Part shown: positions 33,619 through 41,754 of the stretch, piece after piece
Numbering within the stretch: the stretch's first letter is position 1
Layout: each line of letters opens with the position of its first letter
NCBI GenBank assembly: GCA_022843585.1
Contig: JALHNJ010000001.1
Span: forward strand, 124,001 to 188,000
Source: Chitinophagaceae bacterium
Lineage (GTDB): Bacteria > Bacteroidota > Bacteroidia > Chitinophagales > Chitinophagaceae
Direction of reading: 5' to 3'
DNA length: 64,000 bases
Position numbers and translations under genes: made by a program
Notes under the pieces: generated by a model
Told to the model about the DNA's origin: nothing
What the model saw: only the letters and a program-made list of their open reading frames with translations
Databases searched by the model: none

Positions 33619-33777
33619 TTATTGTCCCTTGCAATCTAGGATTAGTTCGCAACTTTTTCTTCCAATAGAAGAAAAGGTGAGAGCCACCCTTGTACTTCAG
33701 AAACACAGATGAGCATTTTGAAAAGTGCCAAATAGAAATCAAAGTGTCCTTTAATGCTATATAAATGTTAGAAGTTT

Positions 33778-33837
33778 AAAGCCCTTTCTTGTGAGAGCCT
33801 ATCCCATCCGAATGGCGGGAGGTTTGGCGAGGCTTTT
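33778..33837. repeat. Nested hairpin downstream of the merC-like gene
   Basis: The inner hairpin ccat-ccga-atgg (33804-33815) is nested within agcct...aggct and an outer taaagcc...ggcttta pair. It is GC-rich in an AT-rich setting. It could act as the terminator of the MerC gene on the minus strand, or be a palindromic repeat element. Confidence 0.45.
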
Positions 33838-34228
33838 AGTGGTCACAATCATCCGCATGTGCATGATCATGAACCCGACAGGATTTATAATTTAAGATAT
33901 GCGAAGTAATAATTAACAATACTCCCGGAATGAGCAACCATACTTCGTATTCTAGAAAAAATTGCTTTAATACCAGGAAAATAAATCCTGCAAAGAACAA
34001 AGAAATTGGTACTAGGCTATGATGGTGTTTTTTATAACCATGGTACAATGAGTATGAACCAATGCCCAAAGCAAGCACAATCATAAACACTTCAAAAAAA
34101 GTATTATGAATAATGTTGATACCAAACAACGGAAGGCTGGTTAGAAACAATGGTAAAAGGGCACAGTGAATGGCACAGGCAAGCGAAGCACCTATTCCTA
34201 AAGCGTCCCAATTAATTTTTACTTTCAT
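33836..34228 (-). CDS. MerC-domain membrane protein with His-rich tail
   Basis: The 130-residue protein (ATG 34228) has a MerC-like domain of four membrane helices. The first carries LGIGASLACAIHCALLPLF, where the paired Cys are the expected metal-binding residues. The C-terminus CRVHDHAHADDCDH is rich in His, Asp and Cys and probably binds metal. MerC in mercury operons takes up Hg(II); stand-alone MerC-domain proteins in Bacteroidota have no proven substrate. No merA or merR is present. It is divergent from an SCO gene and a Fur gene, which suggests copper, zinc or iron handling. Confidence 0.85.
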   Translation of the reverse strand: MKVKINWDALGIGASLACAIHCALLPLFLTSLPLFGINIIHNTFFEVFMIVLALGIGSYSLYHGYKKHHHSLVPISLFFAGFIFLVLKQFFLEYEVWLLIPGVLLIITSHILNYKSCRVHDHAHADDCDH

Positions 34229-34237
34229 GAAGGACAG

Positions 34238-34245
34238 CAAATATA
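34238..34245 (-). promoter_or_regulatory. -7 promoter element TATATTTG for the merC-like gene
   Basis: An exact TAnnTTTG on the minus strand, followed by C, 9 bp upstream of the ATG, which predicts a very short leader. Confidence 0.5.
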
Positions 34246-34252
34246 GATAAAA

Positions 34253-34265
34253 GCAACACGGTTGC
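34253..34265. promoter_or_regulatory. Candidate operator palindrome between divergent promoters
   Basis: The palindrome gcaac-acg-gttgc lies between the two divergent -7 elements (34238-34245 minus and 34289-34296 plus). It is placed where a regulator could act on both promoters. It does not resemble a classical AT-rich Fur box. The Fur-family gene two genes downstream is an obvious candidate, but this is inference. Confidence 0.35.
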
Positions 34266-34288
34266 AAAATAAAACGCTATTCCATTCG

Positions 34289-34296
34289 TACCTTTG
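34289..34296 (+). promoter_or_regulatory. -7 promoter element TACCTTTG for the SCO-Fur genes
   Basis: An exact TAnnTTTG match followed by C, 17 bp upstream of ATG 34314. Confidence 0.6.
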
Positions 34297-34313
34297 CAGC
34301 TCAATTGGTCATA

Positions 34314-34928
34314 ATGTCGAAAAAAAGAATGCTTTACATCGGGTTCTTCGTAGTGCTGGCACTGAGTTTCTATTTTATATTGACGTTGGTTATTCCGGGC
34401 TTTGGTAAAAAGACGATTCCGCCGGTAAGTTTCATTACTCCCTTTTCTTTTACTACATCAGAAGGAAAAACAATGACGGAGAAAGATGTAGCTGGTAAAA
34501 TATATGTAGCCGAATATTTTTTTACTACTTGCAAAGGTATTTGCCCAAAGATGAATGAGAATATGAAAACGGTGTATGAGAAGTTTAAAGACAATAATAA
34601 TTTTCTGATTCTTTCGCATACCTGCGATCCGGAAAATGATTCCGTAGCACAAATGAAAAGATATGCCGACTCACTGGGTGTAAATACAAGCCGCTGGGTT
34701 TTCTTGACTGGCAGAAAAGATAGTTTGTATAAAATGGCCAGGGTTAGTTACACAATTGATGATCCTGCCAATAATCTGAAAAGCATTAACGATGATTTTT
34801 TACATACACAATTCTGGGCTTTGGTTGATGGCAATGGTGATGTAAGAAAAGTATATGATGGATTAAAACAAAGTGAAGTTAAACTGCTGATAAGAGATGT
34901 TGAGAAATTGCTGAAAGAAAAAGAATAA
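34314..34928 (+). CDS. SCO1/SenC family copper chaperone
   Basis: The 204-residue protein has one N-terminal membrane anchor (MLYIGFFVVLALSFYFILTLVI, about residues 6-27) and a thioredoxin-fold SCO domain. The copper ligands are present: the CxxxC in FFTTCKGICPKMN (about residue 75) and a distal His in DDFLHTQFW (about 165). The CDPENDSV segment is also typical. SCO proteins deliver copper to cytochrome c oxidase or act in thiol redox at the membrane. No oxidase genes are in the window. It is followed 19 bp later by a Fur-family gene, probably cotranscribed. Confidence 0.92.
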   Translation: MSKKRMLYIGFFVVLALSFYFILTLVIPGFGKKTIPPVSFITPFSFTTSEGKTMTEKDVAGKIYVAEYFFTTCKGICPKMNENMKTVYEKFKDNNNFLILSHTCDPENDSVAQMKRYADSLGVNTSRWVFLTGRKDSLYKMARVSYTIDDPANNLKSINDDFLHTQFWALVDGNGDVRKVYDGLKQSEVKLLIRDVEKLLKEKE

Positions 34929-34947
34929 AGTATTTTTATAATTGAAT

Positions 34948-35391
34948 ATGTCAAAAACGGCACACATAAATATTGATGCGCAGGTAGGCGAATTGCTAAA
35001 GCGAAACAGCCTTAGTGTAACCGATAGCCGGAAAAAAATTCTCCAACTTTTTTTGGAGCAGCAAGGTGCATTGGCACATGGCGATATTGAAAAAAGAGCT
35101 GGCGAAAAATTTGACCGTGTTACTGTGTATCGTACCCTGCAAACTTTTGTAGATAAAGGAATCATACACACAATACCTACTGCTGATAATTCCATACGCT
35201 ATGCACTATGCAAGGATGAATGTTCTGCCGGTCATCATCATGACCATCACATTCATTTTGTATGCAATAACTGCAACAATACTTTTTGTTTGGACGATGT
35301 AGTAACTCCGGAAATAAACTTACCAAAAGGTTATGCGGCTGAACATGTTGAAGTAGTGGTAGAAGGAATTTGTAAGAATTGTAATAGTTAA
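34948..35391 (+). CDS. Fur-family metal-responsive regulator
   Basis: The 147-residue protein has the Fur winged-helix domain (about residues 12-85: LSVTDSRKKILQLFLEQQGALAHGDIEKRAG and FDRVTVYRTLQTFVDKGIIH). The C-terminal metal-binding half has HHHDHHIHFVCNNCNNTFCL and a terminal CKNC, giving two CxxC pairs for structural zinc plus a His cluster. The short distance to SCO and the facing MerC gene suggest regulation of zinc, copper or iron handling; the metal cannot be told from sequence. The ATG at 34948 is chosen over TTG 34942. Confidence 0.9.
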   Translation: MSKTAHINIDAQVGELLKRNSLSVTDSRKKILQLFLEQQGALAHGDIEKRAGEKFDRVTVYRTLQTFVDKGIIHTIPTADNSIRYALCKDECSAGHHHDHHIHFVCNNCNNTFCLDDVVTPEINLPKGYAAEHVEVVVEGICKNCNS

Positions 35392-35467
35392 AACCCCCGT
35401 TCCCTAAAAGAAGCTTAGACCTCCAGCTTACTATTTATTATATACCTGCTAAAAATGCAAGGTATAA

Positions 35468-35581
35468 TTAGAAATTTTTTTTGCCAAACCACTTTTTATA
35501 AATCCAAACTGTTGCCTTTACAGCAACAAAAAAGAGTATAATGCAAAGAGCATATAATATGTAAGACCAAATGTTTTTCAT
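35468..35581 (-). CDS. 37-residue single-pass membrane protein (too short for the ORF track)
   Basis: The minus strand reads MKNIWSYILYALCIILFFVA, then VKATVWIYKKWFGKKNF and a TAA stop. This is a textbook small membrane protein: one hydrophobic helix (about residues 7-27), aromatic residues at its edges and a strongly basic C-terminus. A hairpin (tatacctgc...gcaaggtata, 35441-35466) lies directly downstream of its stop. No promoter consensus was found upstream, and there is no known family. Chance open frames of this length are common, but a clean helix with flanking basic residues is not. Confidence 0.5.
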   Translation of the reverse strand: MKNIWSYILYALCIILFFVAVKATVWIYKKWFGKKNF

Positions 35582-35814
35582 TTCAATTTATTCTTTATAG
35601 TTGGCAGTTACTGCCGATTTTAATATTTCATGGATTCAAATATTAGTTCTCTATTTTTCTAAACTTTTAAATTACACCAGATGGTCTATAAATAGATTTT
35701 TATTGAATAAGCTGATATATGTATTTAGCTCAATAGGGGAAATATTTTTTTTAATTAAATGAGCGAAGAATAAAGAATTTTGATTTAGGTCCCCTTTAGG
35801 GATAGGGGCAAAAA

Positions 35815-35847
35815 CAAAGCCCCGGTGTAGAAACATCGGGACTTTTT
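35815..35847. terminator. Bidirectional intrinsic terminator
   Basis: The stem caaagccccggtgt-agaa-acatcgggactttt (with one G-T wobble) carries A and T runs. It lies downstream of no close gene on the plus strand and about 130 bp beyond the stop of the M3 peptidase on the minus strand. Confidence 0.6.
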
Positions 35848-35978
35848 GGTTAAGGCTCTGATTAGTAGCTATGTTGAAATGCTTATACAGCATTTATAAT
35901 TTCTTACTCAAAAATAGGTGCAACAACTCATATTTCCATATTTATCGCATACCCCTTTAGTGGTATTTTTTTACACAA

Positions 35979-37697
35979 TTATACTTGCTCCATCTCTTTT
36001 TTTACAAATAACATCAACTGGCTGATATAAGCCGGTGAAAAATTGAACTCTAAACCTGCGGCTTTAAATAATTCAGGCAAAGTTCGGGTGCCACCCAGTT
36101 GAAGTGCTGTTATATAATTATTAAGTGCTGTTTCCGGGTTCTGCTTATACTGTTGCCAAAGGCCAATAGCTCCTAGTTGCGCAATTCCGTATTCTATGTA
36201 ATAAAACGGTACTTCAAATAAATGTAACTGGCGTTGCCACCCAAAGCGACGATATTCATCTAATCCCGTAAAATCTATAACTGTAGACGAAAATTCTTCC
36301 TGAATGTTTAACCATTGATTGGCTCTTTCTTCAATTGTATGATTGGGTTTCTCATACACCCAATGCTGAAATTTATCAATCGTAGCTATCCACGGAAAGA
36401 TAGTTATCACTCTTTCAAGCTGTTGTTCTTTTGCACGCAACAATTCATCTTTATTTTCAAAAAATACATGCCAATGGTTCATGCTGAACAATTCCATGGC
36501 CATGCTTGCTACTTCGGCAATTTCTGTTGGGTATTCTTTAAAACCGGTTAATGTAAGTTCATGGGCTAAAAAAGAATGAACAGCATGACCCCCTTCATGA
36601 ACCATTGTTGTAACATCATCTAACTGACCGGCAGCATTCATAAAAATAAATGGCGCACCACTTTCTGCCAACGGGCAATTATATCCACCCGGTGCTTTGC
36701 CTTTTCTGCTTTCCAGATCAAGATGCCCCATCTCTTTCATCTTACGAAGACAATCGCCAAAGAAGGGTTTCAATTCATCAAAACAGGCAATTGTTTTTTC
36801 TGTTAACTCACTACCAGTTTTAAAAGGACGAAGTGGTTGAATACCGGCTGGTTCGGCTTCCACATCCCACGGACGTAAAGTATCTAAACCAAGTTTTTTC
36901 CTTTTTGCCTCATAAATTTGATTTACCAGCGGCATTATATGCTGCTTTACTGCTTCATGAAATTGGTAACAATCTTTGGCTGTATAATCAAAGCGACCTA
37001 ATTCTTTAAAACGAAAATCACGGTAATTTTCAAAGCCGGTATTAATAGCTACCTGGTGACGTTTTTGTAATAGAGAAGAAAACAAATTATTTAGTTCGTC
37101 TTTATCATGTAACCTTCTTTCATTTATTTTTCTATAAACTTCTTCTCTTAATTGCCTGTTGGGATCTTCTAAAAATTTAGCGGCTTGTTGCAACGTATAT
37201 TCTTTTCCGTTTACTTCAATCGTCATTTTTCCTGCAATAACACCAAATTGCTGTTGCAACACATTCAGCTCTGCTTGTATGGGAATATTTACTTCCCTAA
37301 AAAGTTCAATGTTCTTTTTTACATTTCTGAGGTAGGTATAATAAGTTGATTGATCAAGTTCATTTGTAAAAGAACAATCAATTAATTTTTTATTCAGCTT
37401 ATCAGAATAGGATTGAATGTGTGGCTGAATTTCCATCATAAAGAAATTAAAAGCCTCTTCGAGCCTCTTGTTCTCCGTATCGCAGGTCATTTTAATTTGT
37501 CTCCAGCAGGCATCTTCACTTATTACAGCTTCCAGTTCGCTGGCATCTTTCAGCCATTGTTCCAAGTCCGCAGGTGAGTTAATGGTGCGTTCATCCAAAT
37601 TAATAAAATACGGCTCCAGGCTTTTCCAATCTACAATTGCAAAATCAGCGGGTAAAAAAAGTCTCGGCAATTTTTTTATATCAGCATTATAATTCAT
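35979..37697 (-). CDS. M3 family oligoendopeptidase F-like metallopeptidase
   Basis: The 572-residue protein (ATG 37697, MNYNADIKK; the longer track start has no family support) has the zinc motif HExxH in TTMVHEGGHAVHSFL (about residue 370) and the downstream glutamate in EYPTEIAEVASMAMELF. Upstream helices LREEVYRKINERRLHDKDELNNLFSSLLQKRHQVA fit the M3 fold. It should be a cytosolic oligopeptidase that degrades short peptides. The length and motifs fit the M3B (PepF) group better than dipeptidyl carboxypeptidase. A terminator separates it from the upstream DUF5606 gene. Confidence 0.9.
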   Translation of the reverse strand: MNYNADIKKLPRLFLPADFAIVDWKSLEPYFINLDERTINSPADLEQWLKDASELEAVISEDACWRQIKMTCDTENKRLEEAFNFFMMEIQPHIQSYSDKLNKKLIDCSFTNELDQSTYYTYLRNVKKNIELFREVNIPIQAELNVLQQQFGVIAGKMTIEVNGKEYTLQQAAKFLEDPNRQLREEVYRKINERRLHDKDELNNLFSSLLQKRHQVAINTGFENYRDFRFKELGRFDYTAKDCYQFHEAVKQHIMPLVNQIYEAKRKKLGLDTLRPWDVEAEPAGIQPLRPFKTGSELTEKTIACFDELKPFFGDCLRKMKEMGHLDLESRKGKAPGGYNCPLAESGAPFIFMNAAGQLDDVTTMVHEGGHAVHSFLAHELTLTGFKEYPTEIAEVASMAMELFSMNHWHVFFENKDELLRAKEQQLERVITIFPWIATIDKFQHWVYEKPNHTIEERANQWLNIQEEFSSTVIDFTGLDEYRRFGWQRQLHLFEVPFYYIEYGIAQLGAIGLWQQYKQNPETALNNYITALQLGGTRTLPELFKAAGLEFNFSPAYISQLMLFVKKEMEQV

Positions 37698-37715
37698 AAG
37701 TCTTTCTTTTATAAA

Positions 37716-37760
37716 CGAAAAAGCTACAATTATCAAGTGTATTGCTTGAGCCTTGTAGCT
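37716..37760 (-). terminator. Intrinsic terminator of the DUF5606 gene
   Basis: On the minus strand agctacaa...ttgtagct encloses an inner ctcaag/cttga pair and is followed by ttttt. It lies between the DUF5606 stop and the M3 peptidase start. Confidence 0.7.
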
Positions 37761-37781
37761 AGTTCCTTGTTCTTTATTAAT

Positions 37782-38339
37782 TTATTCTGCTTTTTTCTTT
37801 GGCGTAGTTTTTTTGGCTGGCTTCTTAGCAGGTGCTTCTGCAATATCGCTATCAGCTTCTTTTTTAGCAACTGGTTCTTTTTTCTTAGCCACCGCTTTCT
37901 TTGCTGGTTTTTCAGCAGGTACTTCTTCAACAACTTCTTCTTCCTCTTCAGGAAGTTCGGTTAGTTTAATCTCCACATTATTCTTTTTCAACACAGCAAA
38001 CCATTTTACCATCTTCTTCATATCGCTGGCATATACCCTGTCAAAATCCATATCAGGATATACTTTTTCGAAGTATTTTTTTACGGCATCTGCATTTTTA
38101 TCATCCGGCAATTTTTCGGTTGATGTTTCCATGGCATTGAAAATATCCACCAGGTTCACATTATCCCGAACCGTGTAAATTTCAATACTTTCTAAATGCG
38201 AAAAGTTGTGGACACGGGTTGATACAAAACGGGTCGTTTTATCATCCAGGGAGCGAAGGATGGCTCCGTCGGTTTTGCTGTTTAATAACTCAAACAAACC
38301 GGGCAATCCGCTTACGGCAACAAGTTTACTATATTCCAT
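37782..38339 (-). CDS. DUF5606 protein with Lys/Ala-rich tail
   Basis: The 185-residue protein has an N-terminal DUF5606 domain (about residues 1-125: MEYSKLVAVSGLPGLFELLN, DGAILRSLDDKTTRFVSTRVHNFSHLESIEIYT, YFEKVYPDMDFDRVYASDMKKMVKWF). An acidic hinge (LPEEEEEVVEEV) and a basic low-complexity tail (KPAKKAVAKKK, APAKKPAKKTTPKKK) resembling histone H1 follow. DUF5606 is a conserved Bacteroidota family of unknown function. The tail suggests nucleic-acid binding or charge-driven association, as inference only. Confidence 0.85.
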   Translation of the reverse strand: MEYSKLVAVSGLPGLFELLNSKTDGAILRSLDDKTTRFVSTRVHNFSHLESIEIYTVRDNVNLVDIFNAMETSTEKLPDDKNADAVKKYFEKVYPDMDFDRVYASDMKKMVKWFAVLKKNNVEIKLTELPEEEEEVVEEVPAEKPAKKAVAKKKEPVAKKEADSDIAEAPAKKPAKKTTPKKKAE

Positions 38340-38476
38340 ACGTTTTTAGATAATTAAGGAAGTGCAAGATACTTGAGTTCGGGCAAATAGGGAAGATTGA
38401 AAATATCCACCCGGCGAATGTTTTCAGACCCTCTGCCGTCTCATAACAAACTACTTATCACAAAAACTACAAAAAA

Positions 38477-38869
38477 ATGAAAAAAATAACCCTGTTATTG
38501 CTTGTTTCGATCATTATAGTGGGTGCAGCCAATGCCCAAGGTGGTGGCTTTCAACGCCGCACGGTAGAAGAAAGAGTGGCCATCATTCATGCTAAAATGG
38601 ATAGTGCCTTTAAACTGGAACCTGCTAAAGCTGCTGAAGTTGACGCTGTTTTTACCACTTTTTATAAAGATCAGGACAAAGCAAGAGAAGAATTGATGGC
38701 TGGTGGCGAAAGACCAACCCGTGAAGCATCGCAAGCGAAAATGCAGCCTGTCACGGAAGCAAGAGACGAAAAATTGAAGAAAATATTACCGGAAGCGCAG
38801 TACGAGATCTGGAAAAAAGAAATTGAACCGGGTATGAGACCACAACGTCCAGGTGGTGGCGGAAACTAA
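38477..38869 (+). CDS. Small secreted Spy-like protein
   Basis: The 130-residue protein has a signal peptide (ITLLLLVSIIIVGAANAQ) and a helical mature part (EERVAIIHAKMDSAFKLEPAKAAEVDAVFTTFYKDQDKAREELM, then KLKKILPEAQYEIWKKEIE) with a Gly/Pro/Arg-rich end. The order 'helix, LTxxQ-like turn, helix' resembles Spy/CpxP-type periplasmic proteins, but the LTxxQ motifs are not exact. It is probably periplasmic. No function is assigned. Confidence 0.7.
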   Translation: MKKITLLLLVSIIIVGAANAQGGGFQRRTVEERVAIIHAKMDSAFKLEPAKAAEVDAVFTTFYKDQDKAREELMAGGERPTREASQAKMQPVTEARDEKLKKILPEAQYEIWKKEIEPGMRPQRPGGGGN

Positions 38870-38896
38870 GCATTCTCATTTTTGGCTATACATGAT

Positions 38897-38953
38897 AACC
38901 GTTCTGTTGAACCGGGCCTTTTAAAGGGTTCATAAAGCAGAACGGTTTTTTCT
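38897..38953 (+). terminator. Intrinsic terminator
   Basis: The arms aaccgttctg and cagaacggtt (10-bp perfect stem) with a long loop are followed by ttttttct, just after the Spy-like gene. Confidence 0.8.
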
Positions 38954-39193
38954 TGCCCATACCTCCTATTCTTCCGGGTTTATTTTGCAAAGCCTTTATT
39001 AAAAATAATAGATTTACAGAGTAGCAAATAAAGAACTGAAAGCCTTTGCTATTTACTTCATGTTATTGCCAGTCTGTTTGAACAAAAGCCTTGGCCTGTT
39101 ATTTTGATGGAAGCTAGTATTGCTGTGTGGCGATAATCAGGGATGAGTGTTTCAGCTAATAACAAAGCGAAGATGTCTATACCAAAAAGTAAT

Positions 39194-39730
39194 ATGAGAA
39201 AGCCATTATTAACTGCCATGTTTTTTTGCTTAGTAATACCTGTTATTTCTCAAAAACCTTGTAGCCGCCCGGAATATCGCCAGTTTGACTTTTGGCTTGG
39301 GCAATGGGAAGCATTTAATACTAACGGACAAAAAGCTGGCGATAGTAAAATAACCTTGTTGCTCGATAGCTGTGTAATACTTGAAGAATGGACAAGTGCT
39401 GTTGTAAACAGGGGTATTCGCTTTGCAGGAAAAAGTTTCAATACTTACAATGCTGGTACAAAACAGTGGCAACAAACATGGGTAGATAATGCGGGTGGGA
39501 GTAATGAATATTTGATTGGCAAATTTGAAAACAATAAGATCATTTATAGTTCCTCTCTATTTCCTTTTTCAAAAGATACCATGGCTATCCGTAAAATGAC
39601 ATTTACTAATATAAGTCCTGTGAAACTGCGACAGCACGGAGAAATTTCAAAGGATAATGGTATAAGCTGGACCACAGAGTATGATTTTGAATACAGAAGA
39701 AAAAAAGAAGAGAGAGTTTGTAAATATTAA
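39194..39730 (+). CDS. Secreted DUF1579-like protein
   Basis: The 178-residue protein (ATG 39194; the track start adds 17 residues before the signal peptide) has a signal peptide (LLTAMFFCLVIPVISQ) and the typical entry YRQFDFWLGQWEAFN, followed by beta strands (ILEEWTSAV, RFAGKSFNTYNAGTKQWQQTWVDNAGG). This is the calycin-like barrel seen in DUF1579-type exported proteins. It is the first of nine same-strand genes ending at 44773 with gaps of 5-43 bp or overlaps, so it may head an operon. Confidence 0.75.
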   Translation: MRKPLLTAMFFCLVIPVISQKPCSRPEYRQFDFWLGQWEAFNTNGQKAGDSKITLLLDSCVILEEWTSAVVNRGIRFAGKSFNTYNAGTKQWQQTWVDNAGGSNEYLIGKFENNKIIYSSSLFPFSKDTMAIRKMTFTNISPVKLRQHGEISKDNGISWTTEYDFEYRRKKEERVCKY

Positions 39731-39761
39731 TAGCTTTATCGATATTTAAAACGACTGCTAT

Positions 39762-40871
39762 ATGAAATACTTTTTTCTTGTTTCTGCAATGATACTTTTA
39801 GCTTTTTCTTCCTCTGCTCAAATGGATGTGCCGGCAGTTGGGGGTAATCCACGAGCAACAATATCAGAAGAAGTAGGCATTACAAGCATTACCATTACAT
39901 ACGGAAGACCTGATGTAAATAAAAGGGAAGGTAAAATTTACGGGGATGGCAATGTTGTTCCCTTTGGTTTCAGCACCACTAGCTTTATTACAAACAAAGC
40001 GACTGCCCCATGGAGGGCCGGTGCTAATGATAATACCACTATTAGTTTTGAGCATGATGTAAAAGTTGAAGGCAAAGACATAAAAGCCGGCACTTATGGA
40101 TTACACATGGCGATAGGCACAGATAATGTTACTCTTATTTTCTCCAACCAATCAGAAGCCTGGGGTAGTTTTTATTACGATGAAAAGTATGATGCACTTC
40201 GGGTAGATGTAAAGCCTGTAATGTTGGATAAAAGTGTGGAATGGTTAAAATATGAATTTATTGAGCACAAAGAAAAATCTTGTGTTATCGCAATGCAATG
40301 GGAAAGGCTATCTGTTCCCTTTAAGGTAGAAGTTGATGTAGATAATATTGTTCTAGCAAGATTGCGGGAACAAACTACCAGTCAGAAAAATTTCAATAGT
40401 ACAAATATGATTCAGGCATCTTCTTATTGTTTTAATAAAAACATTAATTTGGAAGAGGCTTTAGGTTGGGCACAACGGGCTGTTATTGGTTTCAATGGTC
40501 AAAAAAGTTATGTAAGCTTAAGAAACCTGGCAACGGGCTATGAAAAATTAAATCGTTTACAACAAGCTGATTCGGTAATGACAGAAGCACTAGCCATTGC
40601 AAACATGAATCAATATGTAGGATACGGCAGGGTGTTAATCAGCCAAAAAAGAAATGATAAGGCAGTAGAAATTTTACAGGGAGCTAAAACAAAATTCGGA
40701 GATGTATTCTCTGTAAACAATGCGTTGATGTTTGCGTATTCCGCAAAAGGAGATTTTACGAATGCAATAAAAGCTGCCGAAAAAGCAATTACACAGGCAA
40801 CCAATGATGCAGCTAAAAAGACATTGGAAGGGCAGCTTATCAAATTGAAAGAAAGAAAAGATATAAACTAA
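39762..40871 (+). CDS. DUF2911 protein with TPR-like C-terminus
   Basis: The 369-residue protein has a signal peptide (FLVSAMILLAFSSSAQ). A DUF2911 domain follows (about residues 28-180) with ITITYGRPDVNKREG, PWRAGANDNTTISFEHDVKVEGKDIKAGTYGLHM and WGSFYYDEKYDALRV. The C-terminal helical part (about 225-365) has TPR-like units (YVSLRNLATGYEKLNRLQQADSVMTEALAIA, GDFTNAIKAAEKAITQA). DUF2911 is a Bacteroidota exported family of unknown function. It lies 31 bp after the DUF1579-like gene and 5 bp before the DUF1801 gene. Confidence 0.88.
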   Translation: MKYFFLVSAMILLAFSSSAQMDVPAVGGNPRATISEEVGITSITITYGRPDVNKREGKIYGDGNVVPFGFSTTSFITNKATAPWRAGANDNTTISFEHDVKVEGKDIKAGTYGLHMAIGTDNVTLIFSNQSEAWGSFYYDEKYDALRVDVKPVMLDKSVEWLKYEFIEHKEKSCVIAMQWERLSVPFKVEVDVDNIVLARLREQTTSQKNFNSTNMIQASSYCFNKNINLEEALGWAQRAVIGFNGQKSYVSLRNLATGYEKLNRLQQADSVMTEALAIANMNQYVGYGRVLISQKRNDKAVEILQGAKTKFGDVFSVNNALMFAYSAKGDFTNAIKAAEKAITQATNDAAKKTLEGQLIKLKERKDIN

Positions 40872-40876
40872 TACAC

Positions 40877-41305
40877 ATGGCAGAAATAAAAACAAAAAAG
40901 AATGAAGCTAGTGTAGAGGCCTTTCTTCAAACAATAAAAGAAGAAGGAAAGAGAAAGGATTGTGAGATAATTCTTAAAATGATGAAGCAGGTTACCAAAC
41001 AGGAACCAAAAATGTGGGGAACCAGTATTGTAGGGTTTGGCTCTTATCATTATAAATCTGAAAGAAGTAAACAGGAAGGTGATTGGTTTATCACTGGCTT
41101 TTCACCCCGCAAGCAAAACCTGACTATTTACATTATGCCGGGGATTGATTATTATAAAGACTTGGTAAAACAATTGGGTAAATGTAAAACCAGTGTATCC
41201 TGTTTATACATTAATAAACTGGCGGATGTAGATATAGCCGTTTTAAAACAGCTGATAACTACAGCGTATAAACGGATGAAGGAAATAGCAAAAGAAAAAA
41301 AGTAA
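40877..41305 (+). CDS. DUF1801 family protein
   Basis: The 142-residue cytoplasmic protein contains ASVEAFLQTIKEEGKRKDCEIILKMMKQVTKQEPKMWGTSIVGFGSYHYK, the DUF1801 (YdhG-like) pattern, and ends with KTSVSCLYINKLADVDIAVLKQLITTAY. The fold is shared with the iron-chaperone frataxin-like YdhG group, but no biochemical role is established. It begins 5 bp after the DUF2911 stop, so coupling is likely. A second DUF1801 gene is at 42323. Confidence 0.85.
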   Translation: MAEIKTKKNEASVEAFLQTIKEEGKRKDCEIILKMMKQVTKQEPKMWGTSIVGFGSYHYKSERSKQEGDWFITGFSPRKQNLTIYIMPGIDYYKDLVKQLGKCKTSVSCLYINKLADVDIAVLKQLITTAYKRMKEIAKEKK

Positions 41306-41338
41306 TAAATTTAACTACAACTAAAACCAACCAATAAC

Positions 41339-41722
41339 ATGAACAATGCTATCAGCTGGTTCGAAATAGGAACCACCGACCTCAACAGAGCCACAAAATT
41401 TTATGAAGCTATTTTTGGTATCACACTCATTCCAATGGACCTGGAGAATATTAAAATGCGGATGTTCCCATTAAATGACATGATGACACAGGTAGGCGGT
41501 GCTTTGGTAGATAGTGGTGGGTTTCATAAACCCTCATCAACCGATGGTCCATTAATATACTTGAATGGAAATCCGGATGTACAAAATGTTTTGGATAAAG
41601 TGGAAGCTGCTGGCGGAAAAATTTTTCTTGCCAAAACAGAAATTTCTCCTGAATATGGATTTATGGCGGTCATTATTGATACGGAAGGCAACAGGATTGG
41701 GCTACATTCAGTTCCTGCATAA
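41339..41722 (+). CDS. VOC family (glyoxalase/dioxygenase-fold) protein
   Basis: The 127-residue protein has the paired beta-alpha-beta-beta-beta modules: ISWFEIGTTDLNRATKFYEAIFGITL, then a second half with PLIYLNGNPDVQNVLDKVEAAGGKIFLAKTEISPEYGFMAVIIDTEGNRIGLHS. The terminal EGNRIGL matches the metal-binding Glu position of the VOC superfamily. Substrate unknown. It is the fourth gene of the compact cluster. Confidence 0.88.
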   Translation: MNNAISWFEIGTTDLNRATKFYEAIFGITLIPMDLENIKMRMFPLNDMMTQVGGALVDSGGFHKPSSTDGPLIYLNGNPDVQNVLDKVEAAGGKIFLAKTEISPEYGFMAVIIDTEGNRIGLHSVPA

Positions 41723-41754
41723 CATTTCATTTATAATTATAGAAACTCAATAAC

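Larger units (their letters stand above)
35392..35978. other. 587-bp region holding a tiny ORF and a terminator
   Basis: The only supported content is the 37-codon ORF at 35468-35581 and hairpins at 35441-35466, 35603-35615 and 35815-35847. The 73-codon minus-strand ORF at 35672-35893 overlaps the terminator and shows no protein-like pattern. Confidence 0.5.

Noticed and set aside
33560-33742. 60-codon minus-strand ORF
   Set aside because: Spans the 19-bp dispersed repeat and shows no protein-like pattern or promoter.
33836-34228. Mercury-resistance operon
   Set aside because: Only a MerC-like gene is present; no merA, merR, merT or merP was found, and the neighbours are SCO and Fur.
35672-35893. 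73-codon minus-strand ORF
   Set aside because: Overlaps an intrinsic terminator and is compositionally unlike its neighbours.
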